The position numbers and the translations under genes are program-made. A stretch of DNA of 64,000 nt from Anodontia alba (Eukaryota > Mollusca > Bivalvia > Lucinida > Lucinidae). The notes under the pieces are model-generated. The model saw nothing but the letters and a program-made list of their open reading frames with translations, was not told where the DNA came from and made no database searches. Of the stretch, positions 1 through 11,579 are shown piece by piece (position 1 is the stretch's first letter; every line of letters starts with the position of its first letter). Where the stretch lies: positions 24,925,543-24,989,542 of the forward strand of contig OZ024828.1 in the NCBI GenBank assembly GCA_964016985.1, given 5' to 3'.

Positions 1-1129
1 TAGAGGAACTACATAAAAAAAAAATCAAAGAACTGCAATGTTCGTAGATCATTTTCTCTCATACTAATATAATTTATTATGTATATGAATGTTTCGACCA
101 ATATGGTAAGCTAGCATCCATAGTTACCAGGGACGCAACTTTCGCAACAGTAATATGATTACTTCCGACATATTTCAGAAAGTCGTTTTTTGCTTAACGC
201 TTTACACAGAGAAGTAAAGTTGCAAATTTTTGTCATGATTTCATGCAAAACCATTTGTCGTAACTACCTATGTAAAAAAATTTTATTCTAGTCATTGGAT
301 TTTAAAAAATCAAATATTTTCACTTTTTCCCATAGTAAAAATGAAGCAAAATCATGCAGAAATCTATAGGGTAGGTAACTTGGAGCCAAATTTTCAACAA
401 GTTCCACTTGTTCAATTTTTCTGAAATTTTCACAATATTGTGTAAAACATCAATAATTCAAATTTAGCAAAGAAAAAAAAAAAAAATATTTTCTTAGACA
501 AAAATTCTAAAAAATCACTCTACTATAGAAATTGCATAGGTCAGACCAATTTTTGGCCGTAACTTTAATTTTTGTGTAAATATTTGAGAATAAAACACAG
601 AAACATAAAAGAGAAATGGTTTCTGATAAGATATGGTCAATCAGAACAAAATATTTTCATTTAAAATACAACGCGAAGCAAAAAACGTCTTTCGAAGAGA
701 TGTCGAAAGGACAGTAGTTTCCCGTTGATAGCGCGCGACGAAATTCCTATGCTCAAATGCCTTAGATAAAGCACGGCTAGAAATGTAAGACAAATAAGGA
801 ACAACACGAGCAGGGGTGTTAGAATGCAATATTATACATTTTCCTGACTAGCATATCCGGGTACTAGGAACATGTTCTGTTTATTCGAGCGATAACATAC
901 TGGAACGTGTTCTGGTGCACTGCTTCTGCTGTGTGAGCCCAATTAGTGTAGGTTTGGTTCTTGTACGAATAGCGTAAAAAAAACATATCATGTTACCCAA
1001 TCAGACTGACCACAATACGATCAGATCTTTCATTTAACCAGTTGTTCATATATCGCATTTCATTAATTAGCTTATGCGATAAATGAATATTCACCGCATT
1101 TAACCTAAGTATTGGCACACCCTAACTCC
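1..1129. other. AT-rich stretch, no feature seen
   Basis: I see no coding region, palindrome or family member here. The longest open frame (641-829, minus, 62 codons) has no recognisable motif. Confidence 0.5.
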
Positions 1130-1295
1130 TTACCATACTTGTCCTAAAATTTGAACAAGTCTATTTTACTACCTGTTGATTTGTTTAAAATAGTGCTGGA
1201 TGAGTGACAAACAGTTTAGACCCTGGACGGCCTTTGGTCTGGTCTACACTATTTACTCAGGCATGTCTGTCCAAATATTTAGGGTTATTACGGTA
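1130..1295 (+). mobile_element. B element copy B1 (context 1)
   Basis: This copy starts with TTACCATACTTGTCCTAAA, passes AACAAGTCTATTTTACTACC and GCTGGATGAGTGACAAACAG, has a decayed central palindrome at about 1210-1255, and ends near ATATTTAGGGTTATTACGG. The two ends are imperfect inverted repeats. This arrangement (context 1) recurs at 2996, 20093, 21043 and 27360. No coding capacity; I read it as a MITE. Confidence 0.65.
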
Positions 1296-1502
1296 GTAAC
1301 ATATTATTAAAACTTATCACGGCGAAGCACCATAAAGTATAGCAGAAGATCATATTCTGTCTTGTAACAGATCCGTTTGGTCGGGAGAATCTGCTGAATG
1401 TCGTTGTCTTAACTGATTAGGCATAGGCCATCCTGTATATCCGCTCACTCTTGAAGAAGTCTTTAACCATAGTCCTGCTGAACCCGGATATACCTTGCCT
1501 TT

Positions 1503-1577
1503 GCAAACAGTGTAGATCCAGATCAGTTGGCTTCTTCACTGAAGAAGCCAACTGATCTGGATCTGCACTGTTTGTCA
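1503..1577. mobile_element. B-type palindrome B2
   Basis: A near-perfect hairpin. CAAACAGTGTAGATCCAGAT opens it and ATCTGGATCTGCACTGTTTG closes it. The inner arms (GTTGGCTTCTTC / GAAGAAGCCAAC) differ from the usual GACGCCGC arms of the family but still match each other. Confidence 0.75.
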
Positions 1578-1824
1578 ATTAGCATGTGAGTTTGTATCAA
1601 CAACCTGGATCAAGTAATCTGATAGGATGAAAATTAGTAATGGGCGTGGCATCTTATTCTTTTCCATATGACAGGGGTTAGTATTAATAATACACATTCT
1701 ACAGAATAAGAATTCTATATATAGAGATCACTGAAGTCCCTGATCAGTCCGTAGATAGAATGGAAAACGCACAGTTGTGATCTGAATCTATACCTATAAT
1801 AAAATGTCTGCATACTTGCACCCT

Positions 1825-1945
1825 CAGTATTTTGCCAGAGAGGCTTGAACAAACATTGTAGACCCATATCAGAAGCAGCAAAACGCGCTACTCATCCAGC
1901 AGTTTGTGATAAAATAGACTTGTTCGGATTTTAGGACAATATCGA
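1825..1945 (-). mobile_element. B element B3, degenerate, reversed
   Basis: It carries ACATTGTAGACCCATATCAG, then CTACTCATCCAGCAGTTTG and AAAATAGACTTGTTCGG, which are context-1 segments in reverse order. The right arm of the palindrome is missing. Confidence 0.5.
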
Positions 1946-2283
1946 CCGACACTGTGGCTCTGTAGGTACAATTTAGACTGTAGAGTGTCCGCTTTGTGAC
2001 CGGGAGGATGAGAGCTGCATCCGCGGCCGAGTCATACCAAACACCTTTAAAATGGTACCTAGTTGTTCTTTCGCTTGGCGATCAGCAATAAGAAAGTTGA
2101 GCTAGAGCTGGCCATTCCGGTGTCAGTTTAATGTGATTGTGCTGAATATCATAACAAGTGTCTGTGACGTGATATTTTAGTGAGGCAGCACTCCAGACAC
2201 CGTTATAATATGACTCAAAGATTGTTGAAAGTGACGTAAACCCCGAATAAAGCAAACAATTTTAGGGCAATATGGTACATACA

Positions 2284-2510
2284 TGTATACACTCGAACTT
2301 CATGGCTCGAACATCTTTGGGGCCATGGAAAGGTTCGAGCCACTGAGAGTAAATCACCGCGCCATTTCAGGACGCAAAAAGAATAATTTATGGATGTCTT
2401 TTCGATTGTCTATGCCTTGTATACTCATTAGAATCGCCTCGATGAGGCGATTCGAAAGAACACAATACAACATATATTTGTTATGATAGAATAATAAAAA
2501 AGTCTGCTTT
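2284..2510 (+). mobile_element. E element E1, truncated
   Basis: It begins ACACTCGAACTTCATGGCTC and contains the E core hairpin TTAGAATCGCCTCGATGAGG at about 2429-2455. The distal end with GTTCGACTG is missing, so this is the left two thirds of an E element. Confidence 0.6.
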
Positions 2511-2640
2511 GAGCGTTTGTTTTTCTTTCTTGTTTATGATTTAACCTGAATACACAAGGTTTTGTATACTTTGAAATTGTTAAGTATCAACTGAGCCTCC
2601 ATAGAAACGTGCGAGTTCCCGCGAAATGCAATGTATGCTT

Positions 2641-2915
2641 ATCTGCTATACAGTCGTTCAGTAGCTTTCCTCATAGTCCGTACTATAGGTACTCAAAAGC
2701 GAGAGACTCATCCAAAGTACACGGGCCATTGGTGTTCGCGGTTTTACAGTATGAATTTTAAGTGTCGGAGTAAGCTACTGAACGACTGTATAGCAGATAT
2801 GCATTTCTGCTATGCAATCGTTCAGTAGCTTTCTTTCCTAAAGTCCGTACTATAGGTTTTACAGTACGAATTTTAAGTGTCGGAGTATTTAGGATAAGTA
2901 CGGCAATAAGCCTAT
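2641..2915. repeat. Duplicated and inverted repeat cluster
   Basis: CGTTCAGTAGCTTTC occurs at about 2653 and 2819, in direct order and 166 bp apart. The inverted form, AAGCTACTGAACGACTG, lies at about 2773. AGTCCGTACTATAGGT and GAATTTTAAGTGTCGGAGTA also occur twice. The right edge (TTTAGGATAAGTACGG) resembles a B terminus, so this may be a rearranged B relative. Confidence 0.55.
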
Positions 2916-2995
2916 TACAATGTCTGTATAATGGCTGATAGAAACCTAATTATATTAAAACCTGAAATATTACAGACCTCCAAGTACGTTTATAT

Positions 2996-3178
2996 TACCA
3001 GATTTGTCCTAAGTATCCGCAGAGGCAGGTTTGAACAATCGGGGTAGATCCAGATCAGACGCCGCAAAATGCGGCGTCTGATCAGGGTCTACACTGTTTG
3101 CCACCTTCACATCACTTTTTATACACATGAGCAGATAGTAAAACAGACTGGTTCATTTTTAGGACAAGTATGGTGAGG
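2996..3178 (-). mobile_element. B element B4 (context 1), reversed
   Basis: The central palindrome GATCAGACGCCGCAAAATGC... at 3047-3106 has perfectly matching inner arms. It is flanked by TTTGTCCTAAGTATCCGCAG on the left and TAAAACAGACTGGTTC / AGGACAAGTATGGTGAGG on the right. Confidence 0.7.
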
Positions 3179-3429
3179 AAATAAGGTGTCCGAGTACTAA
3201 GTGTTAATACGGTATTTGGTAACCGCGGCCTATTAGGGAACCAAATTTTATAACTGCCCAGATATTGATAGGTTTAACAGAACTCTTCCATAATGATAAC
3301 AAAATGGAACGCTGCTAAACGAAAATGTCTTCTAGCATCCATGTGTAACTCCAAGAATTGACTGAATATTTAATACGGCTGGAGCTGATGCAGAAGTCAC
3401 CTGATGCAATGGACAACAGTGTCCATACA

Positions 3430-3553
3430 AAGTTGTAGCAGACGAGATTTTATTTTTTATCATCGTTTTTCGGAGAAAACAAGACTTGGTACTTCACGTG
3501 AATCGTCTGCTAGGCAGACGATTCACATGAAAAGCCAAGTCTTACTTCCTCTG

Positions 3554-3594
<41 letters not shown>

Positions 3595-3632
3595 AATAAA
3601 ACGGAAATGTCGCCTGCTGCAGTTGTGATTAG
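3430..3632. mobile_element. K foldback element K1
   Basis: The inner hairpin (3483-3546) is CACGTGAATCGTCTGC / GCAGACGATTCACATG inside AGACTTGG / CCAAGTCT. The outer arms GTAGCAGACGAGATTTTAT and AAAACGGAAATGTCGCCTGC also pair imperfectly. A 39-A run (3554-3592) sits in the right arm. The second copy is at 47938-48055. Confidence 0.65.
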
Positions 3633-4322
3633 CACTTTTTTTTGTTAAAACAGCTAAATGACATTACCGACCTGCATAAACTTATATCAGCCTGTGTATT
3701 CTAGCAGTCTAATCAGAGGCTACGATGCTCGCTAACATAGTATGCAAAACTTTTAGATTTTATATCGGAACAGTATAGGCCCAGGCCCGCGATTTTACAT
3801 GTGCTCTTCATCAATGTTGATCGCATATAGCATAATAACGTCCTTATCAACAAGTTCGTGTTTTGTCTCGCATGCATTATAAGCTTTAGACTTTATAGAG
3901 TTTGAAAATTAACGAACTCTTTTTTTTCACAGAAGCTCCGACTTGATATTTCATTCAAATTTTCTCCAGTGACTATTTTTATTCGTATATTCCTGTTTGA
4001 TAATTCACTGATATAAAACTAAAATAATATCATGCCTATAAAGGCTGGCCATTTGTGAACAGCCTTAAGTTTATAGTCATGAATAGTATTGGCAGAGAGT
4101 CACCCAATACTACTGTCAAGATACATATAAATGTATGGTTTTAGTTTTACTTTAGCGGACTAGCAAACAGGATTATAAGAAAGAAAATAGACTCTGGAGA
4201 CTGGAGCCAGTCTACGTATTTAGGTATAGCCGCTGTTATATTGCCAGAAGAAATTAACGGATGATACAATTTGTACCTGAGTTACATTTGATATATCCTT
4301 ACTTTTTGTTATCTTAAAATAC
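3633..4322. other. Intergenic stretch, no feature seen
   Basis: No palindrome, open frame over 60 codons or repeat family member recognised. Confidence 0.45.
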
Positions 4323-4324
4323 TA

Positions 4325-4668
4325 CAGTCAACCCTCTTTATATCGACACTCGATACAGCGACAAAATTCGTTATAATGACAATTTGAATGTCACAAAACA
4401 TTCGCTCAAGAGGTGACAGTAATTAGAAATTATGCAAGAATATTGCATTAAAACTTCAAGCACCACATGTTTTTGATATTTGTTAGAATCGCCTCACTGA
4501 GGCGATTCTAACAAATATAAAAAACATATGTTCTATGAGGAAATAAGAATAAAACAAGGTCTGTCTTATATATCATCCTGTTCATTAAGGATTCTTTACA
4601 ACAGAAACTTCATTTTAATGGCAACGTCTTTGGGAACAAATGTTGTCATAGTAACGAGGGTTCAACTG
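4325..4668 (+). mobile_element. D element D1 (pogo-like MITE)
   Basis: The left end is TA then CAGTCAACCCTCTTTATA, and the right end is CGAGGGTTCAACTG. Sub-terminal ATTCGTTATAATGACAA and AATGGCAACGTCTTTGG are conserved in all D copies. The core hairpin at about 4474-4530 is GTTAGAATCGCCTCACTGAG flanked by AACATGT-like arms. CAGT termini and TA on the left are typical of pogo/Tigger ends. No transposase is present. Confidence 0.75.
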
Positions 4669-4934
4669 TCTCTAGTTTGCTATAAATCCTGCTGAGGACT
4701 GGATGATAATGTATTATGGGAGACAATAATGTCCAAATGTACACGTAGCCAAGTTACATGTATATGCAGGTCATGTGAAGACAATTATATTATCAATTAG
4801 TGATAATTATATAAAGGCTTTAAAAACATTGTGGTATAATTGTATTTTAAAATATATTTTATGATAAGCATGTATGTTTCTTTCACAATGTGTATGCAGA
4901 TTCCTTAGTAGCTCAGGTAACAACCTAACAACGA

Positions 4935-5375
4935 CAATTATTGCATAAAAAGCAGTGTTATTAACAGCTGTGCATTAACCGGTGAAAAGCCATGTATTAA
5001 CAAGGCAATTCACGCGCTGTTAATGCACGGCTAAGTAACTCTCAATATGCTCGTACCGGGGCCACAGATTTGCTGCCGTCATGAGATATGTGTACTGCCC
5101 TGCCCTAGAACGAGCATAGTCCGTGGAAACAGCGTTCGCGCGACATCGGTGAAAAGGCGAAACGAACTAGTGCAAGAAATAACGCGAACTGTAGCAAATA
5201 TTTTCAGTTTTTATGCAATAATAGCGATCGAACATGGTTTTTCAATGCATTAACATTCTCCAGGTCCCTTGGGAGGTATTGAAAACCGCGGCCTTCGGCC
5301 TCGGTTTTCAACATCTCCCACGGGACCTGGCGAATGTTAATGCATGAAAACCCATGCTTGATCCCTATATTATTA
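4935..5375 (+). mobile_element. M element copy M1
   Basis: A double palindrome. The first unit opens with ATTATTGCATAAAAAGCAG and closes with TTTTTATGCAATAATAGCG. The second has CATTAACATTCTCCAGGTCC..CCGCGGCC on one arm and GGCCTCGGTTTTC..GGACCTGGCGAATGTTAATG on the other. M2 follows about 1 kb downstream in the same orientation. Confidence 0.7.
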
Positions 5376-5978
5376 ACAATGGCAAGCATATGTAATATGA
5401 GAGATTCTTGTAAATAACTAAAATATCATTTGTTTATATACCCTCATGTATACCTCTTCAAAATATTTGTGTGACCATTACTTCTATAGGAGTTTAATGT
5501 GATAAGCGCTTTATCAATTGACTGAATAGTTTGCCCAATTGACTGAGTTATTTCAGGTTATTAAAGTGTAAACAAATTGATAATTTCTTCCAGTTTGGTC
5601 CATTTTATAATTTCGTTCGTGTGAGTGCACCATAAGTCTGTTAAACATGTTATGACAAATACAAAACTTTTGCAAATACAAAACTTTTGCAAAAAGCCAT
5701 GTCAATCAAAGGCCAAAGCAGAATGGCAAACAGTACATGTACTTGCAAAGGTATCTGGCGGAACGTATGTTCAAAGTCCATCGGGCTGTGAGTATGCTAA
5801 TATCTGACTTTTTCTAAGACATACACACGCGGCTTCACACGCGATATCATAATTTCTTTATTATTGACCAACACTCAAAGGAGTAAATGGACTGAATATA
5901 ACTAGTATAGGGATGGTTAGCGGCTTTAAAGAAAGGTTTGGCGGTACTGAGCAGTGGCCGTTTAAAAACTTCAACAGT

Positions 5979-6400
5979 AATTATTGCATAAAAAGCAGTG
6001 TCGCGTGTTATTGACAGCCGTGCATTTACCGGCGAAAAGCCGTGTATTAACAAGGCAATTCACGCGCTGTTAATGCACGGCTACGCAACTTTCAATATAA
6101 TCGTACCGGGGCCACAGATTTGCTGCCGTTACGAGATGTGTACTGCCCAGCCCTAGAACGAGCATAGTCCGTGGAAATTGCGTTCGCGAGAAATCGACAA
6201 AATAGTGCAAGAAATAACGCGAAATGTAGCAAATGTTTTCTTTTTTATGCAATAATAGCGATTGAAAATGATTTTTCAATGTATTCACGTTCGCCAGGTT
6301 CCTTGGGAGGTGTTGAAAACCGCGACCTCCGGTCTCGGTTTTCAACACCTCCCACGGGACCTGGCGAATGTTAATGCATGAAAAACCATGTTTTATCCCA
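5979..6400 (+). mobile_element. M element copy M2
   Basis: Matches M1 along its length, including GTACCGGGGCCACAGATTTG, GAACGAGCATAGTCCGTGG and the second palindrome CGCCAGGTTCCTTGGGAGG / CCTCCCACGGGACCTGGCG. The internal differences are small substitutions and indels. Confidence 0.7.
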
Positions 6401-6524
6401 ATAATTAAGTCCATCACAAGAAAGCACATCTTGACCTGATTGCATTTAGTACTCACAATATTACCAAAATGTTTAATTTTAATGTCGGACGTTGCAGGAA
6501 TTAAATGGGGACGGTTAAACTTTC

Positions 6525-6660
6525 ATTGGAGGCAGTTCTGTCAAAAGTATCTTGCCTCCCTCTGAAAAAGGGTTCTATTTTAAAATGAAAGAATTCGCTC
6601 CCTATTCTCCCTTTGAGAACAGACCTGAACTTCAGAAGAAGATTGGTGTGCAGGGTGCAA
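6525..6660. mobile_element. H element H1
   Basis: Contains GCCTCCCTCTGAAAAAGGG, AAAGAATTCGCTCCC and a weak right arm CCCTTTGAGAAC. An open frame here (6552-6788) is probably a by-product, because its first part is the palindrome. Confidence 0.5.
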
Positions 6661-7149
6661 GACACCAAACAGGAAGTCATACAATCGTTATCTCCCTAGA
6701 AACATGGCAGAACATGAACTATATCCAATTAAAATCTACTGACCTTATTTCTCACCCTGAGTTTGCACACGTGTTGCTTCTCGTTTAATTAGGATACGCC
6801 AATTATAAGGTATTCGCGCATTCTGATCAAGAGCTTCACTGTCCGCTTAGAGAATCATTGAATGCTTTCAGCAAAGACTCTGATAAGACTGTGGCTGCAC
6901 AGTATGATCTGTTTCTGCGCATTATGTATTTCTTGAATCATAGTTTCGATCGATCGGCACAATTCTATCCCCTCAGGCTTTGTTATAACTGGACACCTTT
7001 ATACAGCATTATAAGGCTTCACGCAGCACTAATAAAATGCCAAAAATACAGAGAACATAGAACGGTGTGGGCGACAACCTTATTTGGTTATTTGTTTAAA
7101 ACTGGGATTGCAAAGCTATATCGGACAAAATGCATTAAAACGAAATACC

Positions 7150-7370
7150 AAAATCCATATGGGTCGCGCTATGCGAAACCGTGTCTGCGAGCATACGCGG
7201 ACAGCGAAAGCTCTGAACAGACTGCGCATAATAAGGGCTTCCGCTGTCAGAATCATTCGATACTAAAAATGCATCAATGGAGAGAAAATGCTCGGATAAG
7301 CAGGATGATGTGAATCCGCACATTTTGCGCATGCTCTAAGGCACTTTTTCGTTTGGCGTGGTCGATATGA
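7150..7370 (+). mobile_element. C-type element C1, degenerate
   Basis: Holds CGCGGACAGCGAAAGC, a decayed palindrome, CATCAATGGAGAGAAAATGC and TTTTGCGCATGCTCTAAGGC. The same order occurs in C2 at 8780. The 151-codon frame 6858-7313 overlaps it, and I do not accept that as a gene. Confidence 0.5.
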
Positions 7371-7487
7371 AATTATACTAACGCCGTCTACATGTATAAC
7401 ATGATCTTTTTGCATAGAGACAAAGCAAAACAGTGCCTACTTCTAAGCTACTTTAAGTCATTTATTTCCTTAGTATATCTATCTAAG

Positions 7488-7640
7488 TGAGGTAGTTCTG
7501 CTAACTCCTGAAAAGAGGTGTAATCAAAAGGGAAGATTGTACTCCCTTTGAGAGCAAACGCTGCCCTTTTAGAGTAAACCCCTTTCCAGAAGGGGACTGG
7601 TGTTGTCTCTCTTGAAAAAAATGGCCAAACATCTACCAGG
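7488..7640. mobile_element. H element H2
   Basis: Left arm AAAAGGGAAGATTGTACTCCC and right arm GAGCAAACGCTGCCCTTTT, then AGAGTAAACCCCTTTCCAG and AAGGGGACTGG. Confidence 0.55.
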
Positions 7641-7701
7641 TTTATCCATTTATCTTACGCTTGAGAAATCCTTAGTGCAGTCCGCATTGTCTAAGCCTGT
7701 A

Positions 7702-7957
7702 CATTACGAAAGCACACCTATTCAAATATATAGAAAATTTTATCTCCAAAAACTGAAAATTTTCAGATAAAAAACTGATATTTGTTTTTGTTTTATATTT
7801 CTGCTTGAAACATAGATTGTAGGTACTCGTTACAACCACCGCAATCTATGGTTTTCAGTAGAATTAAGAAATATAATGTATACCCCTGCAAACCCCAGTT
7901 TTACTACATAAAAGTGGGGTTTAAGGGGGTCAAAATTATACAGTGATGTTTTCGTGT
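7702..7957 (+). mobile_element. A element A1, hairpin tip deleted
   Basis: Starts CATTACGAAAGCACACC, has CTGAAAATTTTCAG, then ATAGATTGTAGGTACTCGTT, and ends GATGTTTTCGTG. The GC-rich tip of the central hairpin (normally AGAACCGCCTCG and its complement) is reduced to a few bases, leaving a shortened stem. Confidence 0.75.
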
Positions 7958-8220
7958 CGAACACTGAAGAGCCATCGTATCAGTTCAGTCATCTGTTGGA
8001 ATTAAGTTTCCAACTGAAGACCTAGAATATCCGTATTTATACCGAACACCTGAACTCCGTATTTATCCAAAGAAATAAGGATATATTGCAGGCTGCAACA
8101 AGCAGAAGGCTGCAGCATAGACATAAGGCCAGGCAGAAATAAGAGACATTCAGGTATACTGAGAAATTGCCTACTGAAAATAATAGGAAATTCAGCCATT
8201 AACAATAAATGCATATAAGG

Positions 8221-8308
8221 TTACAAAAAAAAAAAAAAAAACAACAAAAAACAACAAAAAAAAAAAAAAAAAAAAAAATTCACACACACACACACACAAA
8301 AAAAAAAG
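8221..8308. repeat. Poly(A) and CA-rich simple repeat
   Basis: Interrupted A runs followed by (CA)n and another A run. Confidence 0.85.
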
Positions 8309-8374
8309 AATAAGAAGACATGAAACAGAAAACTTTACTGCGTATCTACTCATCGTACTAAGTAATACACTTTC

Positions 8375-8462
8375 AGAGACGACAATTGCTACAAAGCGGT
8401 CTACTCTAAAAAGGAAGAATTTGCTTTTAAGGTTACAGCAGACCCCTTTTCAGAAACAGAAA
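8375..8462. mobile_element. H-related fragment H3
   Basis: Contains CTACTCTAAAAAGGAAGAATTTGCTTTTAAGG-like arm sequence and CAGACCCCTTTTCAG. Short and partly decayed. Confidence 0.45.
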
Positions 8463-8779
8463 CAAAAGTTGAGTTCCTTGTATAAAAAAAAAATAATAAT
8501 AAATGACGGTATATCAACAACGTGTATCCGATCCCCTTAAATAACAACTGTCAGATGATATAACTTTTGTGCAACTGCATCGCACAAAAACTAGAAACTC
8601 GGCTTCATTGACACTTTCACGAGGCGTAATATTAACTGAATGCAACAGCCCTTGCTCATTCTGGTTTTGTGTTTTTAGTTATTTTCACTAATGCCTAGAG
8701 CTTTGTAAAATAATCAAACCAACAAACTGGCGTATAATCTAAATTTGAAGCCATACCAACGAGTATGAATTATTTGAAA

Positions 8780-9035
8780 TCGTAATATTAAATGGGCCTC
8801 GCAGAGCGAATACGTGTCTTCGCGCATACGTGGACAGCGAAGGCCCATATCAGCCCGCGCATCCACGCAGTCTAATCAGGGCCTTCGCTGTCCGCTAACA
8901 GAATCATTTGACACTATAGAATGCGTCAATGGAGAGCAAATATTCGTATGAGACTTAACGCATGCGTGAGATGAATCTGAATATAAGCATTTTGCGCATG
9001 CTCTAAAACAAATTTTCGCTTGGCGCGTCCAAATT
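8780..9035 (+). mobile_element. C-type element C2
   Basis: The hairpin at about 8835-8895 is GACAGCGAAGGCCCATATCAG / GGGCCTTCGCTGTCC with CGCGCATCC in the loop. It is followed by GCGTCAATGGAGAGCAAAT and GCATTTTGCGCATGCTCTAA. The tail resembles C1 and partly C3, so these may form a subfamily distinct from C10. Confidence 0.6.
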
Positions 9036-9259
9036 TCCAACCATATATCTGTCGCAAGATCTGTAGATTTCAATGCAAGAACACTTGAAATATAAAAGAA
9101 CACTAGTGGCCTTTAGGGACAAAGATCGCTAACTTAGAGCAATTTGTCTAAATAAAGAAAGGATTTACTTCCACAAGTGGCCAACATTTCTTGTTATCGC
9201 ATGGTGGTCATATTTGGCATCATATAAATCGAATTTGTATAAATAAACATCTGCACCAA

Positions 9260-10880
9260 GATTCAATTTCTTCATTGATGATTCCTACTAGGTTTCATGT
9301 CAATCCACTTTTCGGTTCAGGAGGAGAAAATCAAAGAAGATTTTCAAGATGGCGGACATGGCAGTCACATTGGATTTATGTTCAGAACTATTTTCGCTAT
9401 CTTTAATCTAGTAATTGCCCATTTAAGTTTTACTATTTACTCTTAAGTTTAGAGTTCAGGAGGAGAACCTCAGAATGGATTTTTAAGATAGGCGGCTGTG
9501 GCTGCCAGCTTGGATTTTAGATTAGAACATTTAAAAGACTTTTGATCTACAAGTTCAGGAGATTTTTAGAGTTCAGCTACTTTTTTCTACAAATCGCCCT
9601 GATATTTGCCACAAGTTTTGAGGCAATTCGCCTATTGCTTCAGGAAAAGAAATTCAAAACTGATTTTGAATCAGAACGATTTTAACTATTTGATCTACAA
9701 GTCTCCCAGATATTTCCTATTGAGGTTTGAGTCAGTTGGCCTTTCGGGTCAGAGCAAGATGGTCAAAAGAAATTTTCAAGATGGTGGCCAACATGAATTT
9801 CTAATCGGAAAGATTTGAGTTATTGTTGACCTAAAAATCACCCCAGTATTTCGTATCAAGTTTCGAGTCAACTGGCCTTTCAGTTAAGGAAAAGAACAAA
9901 ATAAATTTTAAGATGGTGGCCGTGGCGGCCATCTTAGATTTCCGATTAGAAACATTTTAGCTATTTCTGGACTAAAATTGCTTTGATACTTCCTAACACA
10001 TTTCGATTCAATTGGACTTTCTATTCAGAATAAGAAGTTAAAATTAGATTTTCAAGATGGCGGCTATGGCGGTCATCTTCTATTTTCGATCGGAATGATT
10101 TTAGATTTTTTTTATTTGCAAGATGCTCTGATATTGCCTACCAAGTTACAAGTCAAGTGGCCTTTCGGTTAAAGAGAAGTTCTAAACAGATTTTTAATGT
10201 GACGGCCATGACGACCACCTTTGATACGTCGTACCAAGTTTCGAGTCAAATGGCTTTTCCGGTCAGGAGAAGGTTAAAATAGATTTTCAAGACGGTGGCC
10301 ATGGCGGCCATCTTGGATTTTCAATAGGACTGATTCTAGCTTGTTTCGATTTACAAGTTGCCACGATACTTCCTACCAAATTTCGAGTATTGGCCTTTCA
10401 GTTCGGAAAAAGAAGTTAAAAATACATGTAGGTTTTAGAGATGGCTGCCATGGCGGCCATCTTGGATATCCGATTGGAATAATCTGAGCTGTTTTTGATC
10501 TACTAGTCACCCCAATACCTCCTACCAAGTTTCGAGTCAATTAGCCTTTCGGTTCAGGAGAAGTTCAAAATAGATTTTCAAGATGGCTGCAGTGGCAGCC
10601 ACCTTGGATTTTTGATCGACACTATTTTAACTATGCTTATGTACAAGTCTTCCAAGTTTCGAGTTTACTGGCCTCTCCGTGCAATAGAAGAAGCTCAAGA
10701 TATATTTTCAAGATGGGATCGTCTTGAATTTCGATCAGAAGGATTTCATTTCTATTTGATCTACTAGTCACATTAATGCAAGCTTCGAGTCAATCTGTTC
10801 TATGGTTTAGGAGAAGTTGTTGAGAATGTGAAACTCTAAAGAGAGGGACGGACAGACGGATGGATGTTCTAACCGATGAC
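9260..10880 (+). repeat. About 142-bp degenerate tandem array
   Basis: About eleven diverged units. Each unit contains TTTTCAAGATGGCGGCC, ATGGCGGCCATCTTGGATTT, a block like GATCTACAAGTC, and CAAGTTTCGAGTCAATTGGCC. GATGGCGGCCATGG-like motifs start near 9348, 9490, 9777, 9911, 10054, 10194, 10288, 10438 and 10580. The array ends at GAGAGGGACGGACAGACGG. I see no coding frame. It may be the interior of a larger non-autonomous transposon, as such arrays often are. Confidence 0.75.
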
Positions 10881-11317
10881 TAGTTATGCTGCTTCTACCT
10901 CTAATTTTGTATTGTTTGGTGGCTAATGTTCAGACACATAACAGCTGTTTAGCCACATAAAAACCTCAATTTTATGTGTCTACGGAAGAAACCTCATTAA
11001 AATACATTGATCTTGTTCATACATGTAACTCTTAGCCACTAAACTACTCATTTGTATGTGCGGACAGTCGGGCGGACGACGTACAACAAGCGACGATATA
11101 AGCTGACCAAAAACAAAGCTTCAGGTGAGTTAACGAGTAGCTTGAAGCATATCGCTACAAGGTACTAAAATTAACAACCAACAAAGTACATAGATTCTAA
11201 ATAAATAGATACACTAACGGCATATAACGATGGTCTATCCGCGTCTGTCTGTCTGTCTGTCTCTGCCACTGACACTTCAGCTATTCCGAAAACGGACACT
11301 TCCGATATTTTCTGCTC

Positions 11318-11320
<3 letters not shown>

Positions 11321-11364
<44 letters not shown>
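11321..11364. repeat. (GT)22 microsatellite
   Basis: Uninterrupted GT run. Open frames in this stretch on both strands are caused by the repeat. Confidence 0.97.
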
Positions 11365-11369
<5 letters not shown>

Positions 11370-11540
11370 TTGCTCACACGAGTCATGTATTTTAGAATCT
11401 ATTTTACGTCATTACAGATGTGACCGTCGTTAAATGTCAGTCTGTACTTCACTTAAGTTTAGTTTGTATTTTCTAGTCCTATGTGATCATTGAGCCTATC
11501 CCGTAATTTGGAAAAACTGATGAAGTCTAATTTGCGCACA

Positions 11541-11575
11541 TATGTGTGCGTGCGTGCGTGCGTGTGTGTGTGTGT
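11541..11575. repeat. GT/GC microsatellite
   Basis: TGTGTGCGTGCGTGCGTGCG followed by (TG)n. Confidence 0.9.
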
Positions 11576-11579
11576 GGTA

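Noticed and set aside
6858..7313. 151-codon plus-strand frame
   Set aside because: Overlaps a degenerate C element and shows no known motif; a second frame overlaps it on the same strand.
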